From positions 1 through 64,000 of IMG/VR virus record IMGVR_UViG_3300024335_000010: a stretch of DNA of 64,000 bases; one strand, given 5' to 3'. The DNA comes from a virus. Shown one piece after another: positions 1 to 12,100 of the stretch; the stretch's first letter is position 1, and each line of letters opens with the position of its first letter. A program made the position numbers and the translations under genes. The notes beneath the pieces are model-generated. The model was not told the origin of the DNA. It was given only the letters and a program-made list of their open reading frames with translations, and did no database searches.

Positions 1-2
1 TT

Positions 3-3000
3 TCCGGTGTAGCACTTACTAGAGCTCAGGATTCCTTCAATAACATTATTACATCTATGATTAATGATTACACACCAGATGGTACAAACTATAACTACGG
101 TGATGGTCAAATTTCTGATAACCACGTGTTTGCTCGTCAAGCGCTTCAACTTAACAGAGAATTCTTAAAAGAAGAAGCAACAGCTTGGGTTAATACAAAC
201 TATGGCGGATTATCATATGATGTAAATAAATGTAAACGCGACACAGGTATTATGGTTGACGCGGTATCATACGATACACAACACGAGTCAAATACAGCAA
301 TGCTTGATGTTGCTAAACTATATTTTGAAAATGGTCTATCCACTTTAAGTACTGCTCAAAGGGCACCGACCGCTGCATTATATACTCACTTAAGTTCAGT
401 AGCAAGTCAAATCGTTCTGAAACAAACAGTATCAAGATCAGCTGGTAATACCGTTACTCAAAATACATCGTTTGGTGTGGTTACTGTTCCAATTGCACAG
501 CACATTACATCACTATGGAAAATCGTTGGCGATTTAATTGCTGATGACTCCTTAATCAATATGCCTGATCTTGTTGAAATTCCTACGAATACTGTAGGTG
601 CTGAAAACTATCTATATGATCCATCTGCAACAATTATCGCAGGACGTAAAGATAATCTACAAGATACTATTACTCAATACTTAAGAAATAACTTTGGTTA
701 CCTTGAGTACGATGAGGATCGTTGCCGAAGAGATACAGGTTATATTGTTGATGCGATATCACACGATATTCAATATGGTGGTAACTCTGCAATGCATGGT
801 ACTGCTGAACTTTACTTTAAGAATGCAGTGAATATTCTACCAATTGACCAACGTCAATCAACTAGAGAAGCATTTGAATATCTTGGTAAAGTAGTTCGTT
901 GGGTAACACGCAATGAAACAGTACCTCGTAAAGAAGGTCGCAAGTTTACACCAACAACAGCCACATACGATCCTGATACAGGCATATTTACTGCTACTAT
1001 GGCAAACCACAATCTTAAAATTGGCGATTACGTTATGATCGCACCAAACAGTATTGTGTTTACATGTGCTCTAGATGGCGACGTTCATAACCACCCTGCG
1101 CCAGAAGCACATCATCCATATTACAATGCACCGATGAAAATCACTGCAAGAACTGGAACAACTATTACTATGAATGTTGGTAAAGTTCCATATGGTAAAG
1201 GTGGCGGTGCTCATACATTCGTAAGCGCAACAATGAATGCAATTACTCACCTAACTGGTAACACGGTTAGACAAGAGTTTAAACACAGAGCTGCTCGTCG
1301 CACAATCGCAGATGAAGCGATGAACTTAGCAACCATGTTGGCAAAAGTTGCTGATGATAATAGCCCAGCAAATATTCCATCAAGAATTGATCCAGATACT
1401 TCTTGGATTGAAACAGGATTGATGACTGCTAAAAATGTAATTGACGATAATTCAATTCAAATGGCGAAAGATCTACAAATACATATTGGTAACGCTTACA
1501 ATGGTATATCATACTCGAAAGAGAAATGCCGCAGAGATGTTGGCGTAATGATTGATGCCGTATCACACGATGTTAACTATACCACAAACTATGCAATGAT
1601 AATGACTGCAGGTCTATACTTCGAAGGCGCGCATTCAATATTACCTGCAGACCAAAGACAACAAACCGCCGAGTTCTTTACAGAGATGGCCGGCGTTGTT
1701 AAGTCAGTTGTTCAAGGTCAGACAGCGTATCAGAGAGGATTTACTTCAACTGGTGCAACATACGATCCTGATACAGGTTACTTCACTGCAACTATTGATG
1801 CTGACCACGGTTTAGAAATTGGCGATTACGTATCGTTTGAACCTGAAAGCTTTACATTCTCATGTGATGTTGGTTCTGGTCCAGTTAACCATGCGGTACC
1901 TGAGTCACATCATCCATATTACGATGTTCCTTGTCCAATCCTTTACGTTGAAGGTAACGTAATAACAATGTGGGTAGGACCAGCAGCTACTTATTCTGGT
2001 GCTCATACATTCGTAAGTGCAACTGAAGGTGGACTGAAGAAAGCGGTTAGAACTTGGACAACACAAGATACTACATCAATCACTCCAGCAACCGCGGTTG
2101 AAGGTGAAGAGGTTGCTGACTTAGTTCGTATCGTAGAGGATGCAATCAGAAGAGATAATATTGACGGTCTACCAGATATCGTTGAGCCTGACACTTCTTG
2201 GGTTAACGCTACTAAGATTGAAGCTTCAAAAATTATTGATGATAATCTTGACGAACTTGCTGACGATGTTACTAAGTTCCTTAAAGATACATTCACTATT
2301 ATTGATTACTCTAAAGCTAAATGCCGCAGAGATGCTGGATATATCGTTGATGCGATGTCTTGGGATCTCAACTATGGCGGTAACTTAGCTACAAGATGGA
2401 ATGCAGATTTCTATTATTGGAATAACGAATTACGTATCCCAGAAGATACAAGAGTTGCGACAGCGAAAGCATATCGTCAACTTGGTAAAATCGTAAGTCA
2501 AGTTGTTATTGGTAAGCATCCAAATCAAGCTGTTCGTTCTGAGCTAGGTACAACTACTCAAGAAGCTCAAGCGATTGAACTCGGTGATATATTACATAAC
2601 GTAATGTTCTATGACTCACCTCAATCACTTGGTCCAAAAATTGAACCTAACTTTGCATGGGAAGAAAGTAAAGAGTTTAGCTTTGCTAAAGATATTTTAT
2701 CTAATAACAGAACTAAATTACAGCGTGAAGTACAACGTCACATTACTTCAACATACAAATTTATCGACTTGCCTAAAACATATCGTGATGGTGGTAACTT
2801 CCTTAAAGTTCTACAAAACGATTTCAAAGGTAGAGTTATTGATCCAGTTGTTGGTACAGTTGGTTCTGATAAAGGTTCAAGATCGTTTGTTGGTGCGTTG
2901 TTTAACATCGATGCTCAACATGTATTCCCAGTATTTAATCCACCAGAGGCATATGCTGATTGGCGTAGGTTAAGATTTAAAGGTACGGTTGACAATGTTC

Positions 3001-3596
3001 CAGCATTGGCTGCCTTAAACTCTATTTCAAAGAAATGGGATGCAAGAATTGTATCAACTACTCCTAGCGCTAACCGTTATGTAGGTAACATTTACGTATA
3101 CAACGGTGCAGGCGTTTGGAATATTATAAGTGAAGGCGCTAACAATACAGATTTACTTGACTCGTTCACTGGCGCATGGTCAAGAATGAAAACTTATATA
3201 AATAACAATATCGCTCCTGATGCAGATCATAGAACCATGGTAACCGAATTGATAGATAACCTTATCATAGACAGTGTCATAAGACCTAACTTCTTAACGT
3301 TTGGTTCGTTGGTTGAATCTATTGCTCACCAGTTTAACGGTGCATCGGCAGGTGTTAACAGAAACGCCTTACCGCTGAACTTTAGAAACGTAGGTGCCGC
3401 AATTGGTGCTAATGCCTCTGTATTGTCAGAAGGCGGAGGCCGGATCAGATGGTCAGGGTCAGACGAATTAAACAACCAGTACTTCGCAAGAGGTCTCAAA
3501 ATCAACGGTAGAACAGGTCGAATTGAAGGTCGTCCGTTTACTTCATCAGTGAGAAAACTTGCACGACGTGCATCTAACAGTAGGGCATCTCTATAA
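3..3596 (+). CDS. Repeat-rich virion structural protein, 5' end cut by the window edge
   Basis: The first ATG in this frame is at 57, but the frame stays open to the window edge and the upstream codons read as normal protein (SGVALTRAQDSFNN), so the gene very probably starts outside. At least 1,179 residues are visible. Four diverged copies of a helical unit of the type KCRRDxGxIxDAxSxDxxxGGN lie near residues 54, 218, 487 and 751 (counted from the ATG). A roughly 100-residue beta-type insert beginning with ATYDPDTGxFTAT and containing HHPYY occurs twice, near 297-397 and 564-658. Such units are familiar in structural proteins of marine T4-like phages, so a tail or fibre-associated virion role is likely; the exact position in the particle is unknown. 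The stop overlaps the next start (TAATG), indicating one transcript. Confidence 0.85.
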   Translation, partial: SGVALTRAQDSFNNIITSMINDYTPDGTNYNYGDGQISDNHVFARQALQLNREFLKEEATAWVNTNYGGLSYDVNKCKRDTGIMVDAVSYDTQHESNTAMLDVAKLYFENGLSTLSTAQRAPTAALYTHLSSVASQIVLKQTVSRSAGNTVTQNTSFGVVTVPIAQHITSLWKIVGDLIADDSLINMPDLVEIPTNTVGAENYLYDPSATIIAGRKDNLQDTITQYLRNNFGYLEYDEDRCRRDTGYIVDAISHDIQYGGNSAMHGTAELYFKNAVNILPIDQRQSTREAFEYLGKVVRWVTRNETVPRKEGRKFTPTTATYDPDTGIFTATMANHNLKIGDYVMIAPNSIVFTCALDGDVHNHPAPEAHHPYYNAPMKITARTGTTITMNVGKVPYGKGGGAHTFVSATMNAITHLTGNTVRQEFKHRAARRTIADEAMNLATMLAKVADDNSPANIPSRIDPDTSWIETGLMTAKNVIDDNSIQMAKDLQIHIGNAYNGISYSKEKCRRDVGVMIDAVSHDVNYTTNYAMIMTAGLYFEGAHSILPADQRQQTAEFFTEMAGVVKSVVQGQTAYQRGFTSTGATYDPDTGYFTATIDADHGLEIGDYVSFEPESFTFSCDVGSGPVNHAVPESHHPYYDVPCPILYVEGNVITMWVGPAATYSGAHTFVSATEGGLKKAVRTWTTQDTTSITPATAVEGEEVADLVRIVEDAIRRDNIDGLPDIVEPDTSWVNATKIEASKIIDDNLDELADDVTKFLKDTFTIIDYSKAKCRRDAGYIVDAMSWDLNYGGNLATRWNADFYYWNNELRIPEDTRVATAKAYRQLGKIVSQVVIGKHPNQAVRSELGTTTQEAQAIELGDILHNVMFYDSPQSLGPKIEPNFAWEESKEFSFAKDILSNNRTKLQREVQRHITSTYKFIDLPKTYRDGGNFLKVLQNDFKGRVIDPVVGTVGSDKGSRSFVGALFNIDAQHVFPVFNPPEAYADWRRLRFKGTVDNVPALAALNSISKKWDARIVSTTPSANRYVGNIYVYNGAGVWNIISEGANNTDLLDSFTGAWSRMKTYINNNIAPDADHRTMVTELIDNLIIDSVIRPNFLTFGSLVESIAHQFNGASAGVNRNALPLNFRNVGAAIGANASVLSEGGGRIRWSGSDELNNQYFARGLKINGRTGRIEGRPFTSSVRKLARRASNSRASL

Positions 3597-4018
3597 TGGC
3601 TATATACACAATCGCAACATCCCAGGCGCCAGATGCTAAACCGGTCGCCAAGTCCTTTACATTGACCACGAACTGGCAGACAATGATTGAGGTACCAAAC
3701 TATGAAGTTCCGGAACTAGTTTTCGGTGGTTCAACTACAACAGAACCCGGTGTTGGTGAAGTTATTTCGCCACTTATCTTATGTAACTTTACAGCAAATA
3801 CTGTAGCAGTTGATGTAAGAACACACAGGGAAGAAATTAATGCAGAGTTTTGGATTATTAGAAATTTACAAATTCCAGCATATGATACTGTTCCTTTACC
3901 ACTCAACGGTCAATTCTTTAGATCAGGCGATCTATTAGAAATCAAATGCGATACAAACCTCGCAGTTGATGCTACCTTATCCTTTACACTTGGTCAATCC
4001 GAGGAGGATGATGTATAA
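3596..4018 (+). CDS. Small virion-associated protein (unknown function)
   Basis: This 140-residue protein has no signal peptide or membrane segment. The sequence alternates short hydrophobic strands with polar turns, which suggests a single beta-sandwich, and it ends in an acidic tail (SEEDDV). It is coupled on both sides: its ATG shares a base with the preceding stop (TAATG at 3594-3598), and its own stop does the same with the collagen-like fibre gene. That packing between two structural genes points to a small particle or baseplate or fibre-attachment protein. I do not recognise a named family with certainty. Confidence 0.75.
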   Translation: MAIYTIATSQAPDAKPVAKSFTLTTNWQTMIEVPNYEVPELVFGGSTTTEPGVGEVISPLILCNFTANTVAVDVRTHREEINAEFWIIRNLQIPAYDTVPLPLNGQFFRSGDLLEIKCDTNLAVDATLSFTLGQSEEDDV

Positions 4019-7000
4019 TGGCTTTCAAATCAATTAGCGGTTCACGAATAATTGGGCAGGGTACTCCGCAAGCAGTACCTATTCAATTAGATCCAGCCCC
4101 GTACAATGGAGCCATTGCTTATGGTTCAGACGGGTTAATTTATGTTTCTAATGGCACAGCATGGAACGCAGTTGGTGCAGGGGTTCAAGGTACATCCGGT
4201 TTACAAGGCGATGCAGGTTTACAAGGTACACAAGGTACATATGGACCGGGTTTTGACGTTATTGGTTCTGTTACTGATGTTGATACAGGTGGCGATCAGC
4301 AAGCAACTCTTAATACGGCATTCCCATCAGCTACAACTGGTCAAGGTGTTATTGATAACGCAGATGATGAGTTATGGGTTTATGATGGTGCGGTATGGGT
4401 AAACGTTGGATCGTTTAGAGGTGTTCAAGGTTTCATTGGTAACCAAGGTACACAAGGTGTGCAAGGAACTATTGGTGAAGAAGGTATTCAAGGTTCACGT
4501 GGTTTCCGTGGTTATCAAGGTACACAAGGTATTCAAGGTGCTGATGGTATCCAAGGCGTACAGGGTGTTCAAGGACCACAAGGTACTCAAGGAATTCAAG
4601 GTGTCCAAGGAGTTCAGGGAACTCAAGGAGTACAAGGGTTATTAGGTAACCAAGGTACACAGGGACCGCAATCTATTCAAGGTACTACTGGTATCCAAGG
4701 GGATCTTGGTTTTCAAGGTTTTTCTGGTGATGATGCCGGTCATGTAGTAGAATTTAGAATTAAAGATGAAATAGTACAAGCAGATCCAACTACTGGTGAA
4801 ATGATTATGAATGGCGCTGCTAATCCAGCAGACGATTTTTCCGGTGTTACAAGAATTTGGATTGATGATGAAGCATTCTATAGTGTAAATCTTGAAGGTT
4901 TATACACAGCAATCGCCGCATCATCTTCTACAAACAAAGCTTATATGAAGATTACTCTTCGCAACAATCCTGATGATTATGTTATATTCTCAGTTCAGGC
5001 AGCTACTGACCAAACAGGTTATTGGCAATTAGATGTTACTTATGTAGCAGGCGAAGGCGTTAAGGGCGATTTTGTTCAATTAGATACACCAACTCCGGGT
5101 ACAACACAGCGTTTACCAGTATTGGTTGCATTTAATATATCTGGTGACAGAGGTTTCCAAGGTATTCAAGGACCACAGGGAACTCAAGGTGTCCAAGGCG
5201 TTCAAGGTATTTTAGGCTTCCAAGGTATTCAAGGACCACAGTCAATCCAAGGTACTACTGGTATGCAGGGTATCCAAGGACAAAAAGGTATTCAAGGTAG
5301 CCAAGGAACACAGGGTCTACAAGGGCTGCAAGGTGTTCAATCAGTACAAGGTGTTCAAGGTTTACAGGGTCTACAAGGTGGAACCGGTGTTCAAGGTATA
5401 CAAGGTACTCAATCTGTTCAAGGTGTGCAAGGCGTCCAAGGTGGAGCTGGTTTACAAGGTAACCAAGGTACACAAGGCGATCAGGGAACACAAGGAGTTC
5501 AAGGTGCGGTTGGACATTATGGTGGTTTAACTTACGAGTGGGATTTCCTTAATAATAACACTGCTTCTACATTCCCAGGAACTAGTAAATGGAAAATAAA
5601 CAACGCTGATGTTTCGTTAGCAACTGTTTTAACACTTGACGATATTCCTTTAAATAACTACACTAACGATGTTGATGAAGTATTTGATTGGCTACAAACT
5701 ATTCCACAAGGGTCAGGTTCAAAAGGCTTAATTGTTGTTGAATCATTTGACGATGGTAATGGGCCGGGTGGTCACCATCAAGTTGTATACGAATTCACAA
5801 ACTTTACATGGGATGGCGCTGGAAAAACATTTGGTTGGTTCGATGTTACTTATGTTGGTTCATATGGCTTGCCTAATAATAATTGGCAAACAGATGTTAT
5901 TGATACATTACACCCTGCTAAAACATTAATTAACTTTGTTCCACGCGGCGAAGCTGGTACCCAAGGTGTACAAGGCGTACAGGGATTACAAGGTTTACAG
6001 GGTCTACAAGGGCTGCAAGGTACTCAAGGACCACAGTCAATCCAAGGTACTACTGGTATCCAAGGTGCTCAAGGTATTCAAGGTCAAGAAGGTGCTCGTA
6101 CATTTATTGTAACAAATAATGGCACAAGTGATTATTTAATTGATGGTGTAGCTGATCCAACAATTCACCTTATCCGTGGATTTACTTATATCTTTGATGT
6201 AAGCGCAGCAGGTCACCCGTTTGAAATTAGAGTTGCCCAAGGTGGAGCTGCTTATAATACTGGTGTAACAGGTAACGCGTCAGCAAGCGGTTTAATTATA
6301 TTCCGAGTACCATTTGATGCTCCTGCATCGCTTTATTATCAGTGTACAGTACATGCTGCAATGGGTGGCGATATTGTTACTTCAGATCTTGGTCCTCAAG
6401 GTACACAGGGTGTTCAAGGTATACAAGGCATTCAGGGTATTCAAGGATTACTAGGTTTCCAAGGTACGCAAGGTCCACAATCAATTCAAGGTACTGATGG
6501 CTTCCAAGGTGACTTAGGTTTCCAAGGCGTTCAAGGTGTGCCGGGACTTGTTGGTCCGCAGGGTACTCAAGGTACTGATGGTCTACAAGGTGGATCAGGT
6601 GTTCAAGGTCAAACAGGTTCGTTTGGTGGTGTTACTTTTGATTACACATTTAGCACAAATACTGCTACATCAGATCCGGGTGTAGGTACACTTAAGTTCA
6701 ATAATGCATCGTTTAACTCTGCAGGTAACCTGTATATGGACGATAGAGATGATAACTTTACAGACATTCAACCATTCCTTAGAACTATTGATGACTCAAC
6801 AAGCCCTATCAAAGGTCACTTTAAGTTATCTGAAAATGGTGCTCCGGAAAACTTTGCGGTATTTACTATCACTAGTGTTCAGGAAGTCGCAGGTTACTTT
6901 AACATAATATGTTCATATGTAAATGGTTCAGTTACAAGTATGACTGATGGACTTGATGTTGTAATTACTTTCGCAAGAACTGGTGACTTAGGTGCCACTG

Positions 7001-8718
7001 GTTCACAAGGTACTACTGGTATCCAAGGTGATACTGGTATTCAAGGTTTAGACGGTGGAATTGGTACAGTTGGTGCTCAAGGTACTCAAGGATTACAAGG
7101 ACTTCAAGGTTTAGACGGTGTTGGTGCTCAAGGTGCTACCGGTTTCCAAGGAGCATCTGGTCCACAAGGTACTGATGGTGAACAAGGTGAAGAAGGTGAA
7201 GTTGGTGGCGATGGACCACAAGGTGTACAAGGTAGCTTTGGTTTACAAGGTGGCGATGGCTTCCAAGGTATGCAGGGTTTCCAAGGTCCACAAGGTATTG
7301 GTGCTCCGGGTGCGGCAGGTTTCCAAGGTAACGATGGTTTCCAAGGTACTCAAGGTCCTCAGGCTTCTCAAGGTATACAAGGTATTACAGGTCCAATAGG
7401 ATTTGGTACTCAAGGTGTACAAGGTATGCAAGGCTTCCAAGGAGCTGAGGGTTTCCAAGGATTTGGCGGTAACCAAGGTACTGCAGGTGAAGGTAATCAA
7501 GGTGCACAAGGTGGTAACGGTTTCCAAGGTTTCCAAGGTGGATTAGGTTTCCAAGGACCAAACGGTTCAGGACAACAAGGTGTTCAAGGTTTCCAAGGTG
7601 CCGCAGGTATCGGTGATACTGGTTTACAAGGTGACAATGGTCCATCTGGTCCACAAGGTATTTCAGGTGAGTCTGGTGAAGGTGGTGTTCAAGGTTATGA
7701 AGGCTTCCAAGGATCGCAAGGTTTACAAGGTATTTCAGGTGGCGTTGGTGGAACTGGTACACAAGGTTTCCAAGGTACTCAAGGTGCTGATGGTTGGCAA
7801 GGTGTACAAGGTGCAACCGGGTTTGGTGCACAGGGTGTTCAAGGTATACAAGGTATGCAAGGTGACTTAGGTTTCCAAGGTGCTATTGGTGGCGGTGTTC
7901 AAGGTTATCAAGGTACTGCAGGCTTCCAAGGGGATTACGGTTTCCAAGGTACTCAAGGTGTTCAGGGACCGGGTAACGAAGGTGGTGTTGGTAACTTACA
8001 AAACATTCACACATCTCCATTACAGGATACTGCGTTATTCATTCCATTCTTTGAAGCTGGAGCAGACCAACGACCGTTGATGGCCACGTTAGGACCTAAC
8101 CCAGGTGGTGAACAAAACTTCTTCTATACATCTGGAGATGATGAGCTTAGTGTTGAAAACATTGATGCTGCTGGTAACATGACTGTTGGTGGTACATTAA
8201 CCGCAGGCAATCTTACAGGTATTACATCTGATATGAACTTACCTGATGATACGTACTTTGGTTTTGGTACTACTAATGCAATGAAGCTTGGTGTGGAATC
8301 AGGTACTGGTGCATTCTTATTAGATGCTGATACAACTACAGTAACATCAGTTAGGATTGAAGAAAGAGCAGGCGGTACTGCGGTATTTACTTTTGATACA
8401 ACAACCGGAGAATTTACTGCAACAGGCGATATTACTACAAACTCTGATGAAAGACTTAAAGAAAATGTTATTACTGTTGATAACGCACTTTCTAAAGTTA
8501 CAGACTTGCGTGGTGTATATTTTAACAAGAAAACAAATCCTGATGCCAGAAAAATTGGTTTAATTGCTCAGGAAGTTGAAAGAGTTATTCCTGAAGTTGT
8601 GATTGAAGATAAAACTGAAGATAAGATTAAATCAGTCGCATATGCCTCATTAGTCGGTCTGTTAGTTGAAGCTATCAAAGATTTAAAAGATGAGGTTGAC
8701 CAAATTAAAGGTCAATAA
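4018..8718 (+). CDS. Collagen-like tail fibre with cupredoxin-like domain and S74 chaperone
   Basis: The protein has 1,566 residues. Long stretches carry Gly at every third position, mostly as G-x-Q ([10 protein letters not shown]), with almost no proline, so this is a phage-style collagen-like trimer shaft. Globular beta domains interrupt it near residues 240-375, 500-645, 693-792 and 865-990. The third resembles a cupredoxin: His733, Cys776, His779 and Met782 are spaced like a type I copper site. The C-terminus (about 1476-1566, beginning SDERLKENV and containing GLIAQEVE) is an intramolecular chaperone of the endosialidase/peptidase S74 type, which normally trimerises the fibre and then cuts itself off. 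Role: trimeric fibre or host-contact appendage. A hairpin terminator follows at 8741-8779. Confidence 0.93.
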   Translation: MAFKSISGSRIIGQGTPQAVPIQLDPAPYNGAIAYGSDGLIYVSNGTAWNAVGAGVQGTSGLQGDAGLQGTQGTYGPGFDVIGSVTDVDTGGDQQATLNTAFPSATTGQGVIDNADDELWVYDGAVWVNVGSFRGVQGFIGNQGTQGVQGTIGEEGIQGSRGFRGYQGTQGIQGADGIQGVQGVQGPQGTQGIQGVQGVQGTQGVQGLLGNQGTQGPQSIQGTTGIQGDLGFQGFSGDDAGHVVEFRIKDEIVQADPTTGEMIMNGAANPADDFSGVTRIWIDDEAFYSVNLEGLYTAIAASSSTNKAYMKITLRNNPDDYVIFSVQAATDQTGYWQLDVTYVAGEGVKGDFVQLDTPTPGTTQRLPVLVAFNISGDRGFQGIQGPQGTQGVQGVQGILGFQGIQGPQSIQGTTGMQGIQGQKGIQGSQGTQGLQGLQGVQSVQGVQGLQGLQGGTGVQGIQGTQSVQGVQGVQGGAGLQGNQGTQGDQGTQGVQGAVGHYGGLTYEWDFLNNNTASTFPGTSKWKINNADVSLATVLTLDDIPLNNYTNDVDEVFDWLQTIPQGSGSKGLIVVESFDDGNGPGGHHQVVYEFTNFTWDGAGKTFGWFDVTYVGSYGLPNNNWQTDVIDTLHPAKTLINFVPRGEAGTQGVQGVQGLQGLQGLQGLQGTQGPQSIQGTTGIQGAQGIQGQEGARTFIVTNNGTSDYLIDGVADPTIHLIRGFTYIFDVSAAGHPFEIRVAQGGAAYNTGVTGNASASGLIIFRVPFDAPASLYYQCTVHAAMGGDIVTSDLGPQGTQGVQGIQGIQGIQGLLGFQGTQGPQSIQGTDGFQGDLGFQGVQGVPGLVGPQGTQGTDGLQGGSGVQGQTGSFGGVTFDYTFSTNTATSDPGVGTLKFNNASFNSAGNLYMDDRDDNFTDIQPFLRTIDDSTSPIKGHFKLSENGAPENFAVFTITSVQEVAGYFNIICSYVNGSVTSMTDGLDVVITFARTGDLGATGSQGTTGIQGDTGIQGLDGGIGTVGAQGTQGLQGLQGLDGVGAQGATGFQGASGPQGTDGEQGEEGEVGGDGPQGVQGSFGLQGGDGFQGMQGFQGPQGIGAPGAAGFQGNDGFQGTQGPQASQGIQGITGPIGFGTQGVQGMQGFQGAEGFQGFGGNQGTAGEGNQGAQGGNGFQGFQGGLGFQGPNGSGQQGVQGFQGAAGIGDTGLQGDNGPSGPQGISGESGEGGVQGYEGFQGSQGLQGISGGVGGTGTQGFQGTQGADGWQGVQGATGFGAQGVQGIQGMQGDLGFQGAIGGGVQGYQGTAGFQGDYGFQGTQGVQGPGNEGGVGNLQNIHTSPLQDTALFIPFFEAGADQRPLMATLGPNPGGEQNFFYTSGDDELSVENIDAAGNMTVGGTLTAGNLTGITSDMNLPDDTYFGFGTTNAMKLGVESGTGAFLLDADTTTVTSVRIEERAGGTAVFTFDTTTGEFTATGDITTNSDERLKENVITVDNALSKVTDLRGVYFNKKTNPDARKIGLIAQEVERVIPEVVIEDKTEDKIKSVAYASLVGLLVEAIKDLKDEVDQIKGQ
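4441..7980 (+). repeat. Degenerate GGT-xxx-CAA-GGT collagen-like coding repeat
   Basis: The coding strand carries hundreds of 9-base units of the type ggt-xxx-caa, densest at 4441-4730, 5150-5520, 5955-6090, 6395-6620 and 6990-7980. They encode Gly-x-Gln triplets. The units differ at wobble positions and are contiguous without spacers, so this is a protein-level repeat rather than a CRISPR or regulatory array. The low complexity makes it a likely site of recombination or copy-number change and of assembly error. Confidence 0.85.
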
Positions 8719-8740
8719 TTCTTGCAAATCTCAGTCATTA

Positions 8741-8779
8741 TAAGTGAGGGGGTCAAGCGATTGTGCCTCCTTATTTTTT
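8741..8779 (+). terminator. Rho-independent terminator after the collagen-like fibre gene
   Basis: TAAGTGAGG (8741-8749) pairs with CCTCCTTA (8766-8773) with one bulged base. The loop is about 16 nt and six T follow (8774-8779). It lies between a stop codon and the next late promoter, where a transcript end is expected. The long loop and bulge make it weaker than the terminator after the capsid gene. Confidence 0.6.
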
Positions 8780-8786
8780 ATAAATA
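8779..8786 (+). promoter_or_regulatory. T4-type late promoter (TATAAATA)
   Basis: This is an exact TATAAATA octamer, the core recognised in T4 by the late sigma factor gp55 with the sliding clamp. It directly follows the T-run of the preceding terminator and lies 26 bases before the next start codon. No -35 element is visible, as expected for this class. Confidence 0.75.
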
Positions 8787-8812
8787 GATAAAAGTAATAA
8801 AGAGATGAAAAA

Positions 8813-9139
8813 ATGGGATCCAAAGCAAATATCTATATAGATCAAGGTACTGATTTTCGTATTACGTTGGAAATGTTCGACGGAGACGATGATGATTTGG
8901 TGATAAACACATTTAGTTTTTTCGCAGACTTAAGAAAAATGTATTCATCAAAACGCGCAGCGGAATTCGTTGTAGAGAAAAACGAGAATGACATTACACT
9001 AGTTTTAGAGGCTGATGTTACAGCCAATCTAAGGCCGGGAAAATACGAGTATGATGTTTTAATGAGAAAATCCAGTGGTGAAATGTCCAAAATTGTTGAA
9101 GGTCTAGCAATAGTTATACCAACAATCACGGAGGTTTAG
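8813..9139 (+). CDS. Small beta-rich virion protein (baseplate/fibre-associated, putative)
   Basis: This 108-residue protein begins MGSKANIYIDQGTDFRITL and ends in a strand-rich segment with RPGKYEYDVLMR. The pattern (a polar binding strand, a charged loop, then a G-x-Y-x-Y-D-V strand) resembles the small Ig-like or BppU-N-like proteins that precede tail fibre genes in marine T4-like phages and match the 110-residue gene at 42990. It is the first gene after a terminator and late promoter, and it sits two bases before the GTG start of the next fibre gene. The specific role is not known. Confidence 0.75.
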   Translation: MGSKANIYIDQGTDFRITLEMFDGDDDDLVINTFSFFADLRKMYSSKRAAEFVVEKNENDITLVLEADVTANLRPGKYEYDVLMRKSSGEMSKIVEGLAIVIPTITEV

Positions 9140-9141
9140 CA

Positions 9142-12100
9142 GTGAGCATTAAAGTAAAAGTAGGTCAGTCCAATAAGATTAGGATTGTCGCAGCCGCTGA
9201 GAAAAAACCACTCATTACGCCAGATTCCATTACGCTTGGAATTGATACAGTTGGTCAATACGTTGCAAAAGTTGATGCAGGTTCTGGTATTATCGTTACA
9301 CCAGAACTTAATACAGAGAATGCAAATCTTGTTATATCTCACGCAGCTACATCAACGGAAATAAGTTCTAATAATGCCGGTTTAGTATTTGCTGGTAATA
9401 TTGATTTAGACCAATATGGTCACATTACTCAATTTAATAATCGTTCGTTTAGCGAAGACAACTTTGCTTATTCTAATAACGTAATTTCAACTAACGATAT
9501 TACACTTGGTACAACAGCCTTAACTCTTGGTGAGTCTTCAAACAATATCGTTGGACTTACAACATTTGAAGCAGGCGGTGTTGAATTATTTGATGGTACA
9601 TTTACTGCGAATGCCAACATAACATTTGACCCAGGTTCTAATAACGTTGTGGATATGTCTTTCCATAGAGTTTCTGGTATACTTGATCCTATTGATGGAT
9701 TTGATGCTATTAACAAAACGTATCTTGAGTTTGAATTAGATCGTGTTGAAACAACGATTAAAGTTTTTGACGATCCTATTATCGCAACTGATGCTACAAA
9801 CAAAAGATATGTTGATAATTTAGTACAGGGTTTCGTGGTTAGACCACAGGCTCTTGCCGCAACGACAGAAGATTTAGGTGCCACGTTTGAAACAGGAAAC
9901 TCGACGGTACGTGATACTCTTACTATTCCGCCAGTTAACTTTTTATATATCGACGATGTTACTACTTGGACACTTGGCAAAAACCTTCTCGTTAAAGACC
10001 AAACTGATAAAACACAAAACGGTTCTTATGATGTAATCCAAGTTGGTTCTGCCAATACTGAATGGATATTCCAAAGAGCTGATTTCAATACAAGCGAACA
10101 ACTTCCGGGTTCATACGAATTTGTTACTGACGGTACAATTAATGGTGGTACAGGTTGGGTTTCTACAGTTCTTGATGCTGCTAACTTTAACCTTAATACA
10201 GACCCTGTTGAATGGGCTCAGTTCCAAGGTGAAGGTACATTTACAGCAGGTGCTGGTTTAGTCCTTAACGGAACTCGATTTAGTGTAAACGAAACTCTTC
10301 CATTAAATCAGATTAATCCAGTAGGTGATGATTTAATAATCTCAGGAACAAGCGCAGTTCGTTTACCACAAGGTACAACACTAGAAAGACCAACTGAAGC
10401 AACTGGTCAAATTCGCTTTAATACTCAGGATAGCCAATTCGAAGGTTATGATGGAGTTGCATGGGCAGGCTTAGGTGGTACTGTTGATGTTGACCAAGAT
10501 ACAAAGGTTATAGCAGAAAACAGCCCAGGGTCTGACGACGATCAATTACAATTCTTTACTGGCGGTTCTAGAGTTGCTATGATGAATGCGAACAATGTTA
10601 CCACTTTCTATGGTGATGTTAATGTTCCTGTCATATCAACTTCCCTAAGACCAAATGTAACCGGTTCTTTAACACTCGGTGCACCAAATTATAACTTTGA
10701 TAAAATCTTTACAGGTAAGCTTGGTTCAGACGATGAGTTAATTAGAATTGATACTAATGGCGCGTTGGTTATGCCAAAAGGTACGACCGCTGAAAGGCCA
10801 GTTGGTATCGTTGGTGGATTACGCTATAATACTGAAGATGCTCGGTTTGAAGGTTACGATGGTACTGCTTGGGCTGGTCTTGCTGGCTCAGTTATGGATC
10901 TCGACAGAAATACATATATCATTGCTGAAACCGCTGCAGGTGTTGATAATAACGATTTAGATTTCTATACTGCCAATACTCAAAGAATGCAAATTGATGA
11001 GCTTGGTAATTTAAACTTTGGTCAAAATCTTAATCAAATTGTACTTAATTATAACACAGGTAATTTAGAAGTCAATACTAAAATTGTTTCAAATGCTAAC
11101 TTAGTACTTGATCCTACTGGTAATATTGATGCCGCAAATAATACAATTACTAATGTTGCTGACCCAGTTAATCTTAGTGATGTTGTTACTCTTAATTATC
11201 TTGGCGGATCATTCTCTTCTAAATTACAAATTGAAGATGGTGCTAATTCACACTTAACGGATATTGACTTACTACAAAATCCAACATTAAATCTTGGCCG
11301 TGGTTTAGAACTTCAGGATATTGATAGTGCAAACAACGAATTAAAAATTGGACTTGATGTTACTGGCGTTTCTGCTGAAATGTATGGTACTGATGGATTT
11401 ACTCCTCGTATACGTATTACTGAAGATGGTAGAATTGATTTTGCTACAGACATTCCATTAGAATTACAAGCTAACGCGATTCCAAACTTTACTGAAACAT
11501 CACGTGATATTATTGGTTTGATGTTTACAGACGGTAATGCAAATGGTGCAGGTGTATTTGCCGTAAACGATGATGTCAACGATGTAATGAATCTCTTTGC
11601 AGATAACTTCACTATTACACTGGGTGGAGACCTTGATGGTTCGGCACAAGTTACAAGACTTACAGATACAACTATTGATGCTGATATTACTACACAGTAT
11701 GTAAGGTTTATTTACCCAGACGGAATTACATCTGGTGTTACAGTTAACCAAGAGTTTATTGGTACAGGAGCTAACGCAAACGTTGCGATTGGTTTAGATT
11801 ATAGCCATCTTGATACGGTTTATGCCACGCTTGATGGTTCAACATTCACTGGTAACGTATTTGCTCCGAGATATTTTGACTCAGACAATAATAACTACTA
11901 TGGCGATTTTGCTGGAGAAACAAGACTAAACCAATTAAGAGTTGGTTATGGTCTAACATTCTCGCAAATTGGATTTGCTGATGGTCCCGGATCTCAGTCA
12001 ACGCTTTACGCCGGTCAAGGTAAAATTGGTTTCCTTGATAATACGTTTAACTTCTCTGCTTATTCCGAAAGGTCAACCGGTAATTGGTATGTAAACAATA

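Noticed and set aside
3197-3204. TATAAATA inside the first structural gene (and another at 25375-25382)
   Set aside because: Both lie deep in coding sequence, hundreds of bases from any start codon. They show how often the octamer occurs by chance in AT-rich DNA.
4441-7980. Dense short direct repeats that might suggest a CRISPR array or regulatory repeat, and long antisense frames across them
   Set aside because: Units are contiguous 9-base Gly-x-Gln codons without spacers, in frame with one long gene. The antisense frames are low-complexity mirror products (Leu/Tyr/His-rich) with no ribosome sites.
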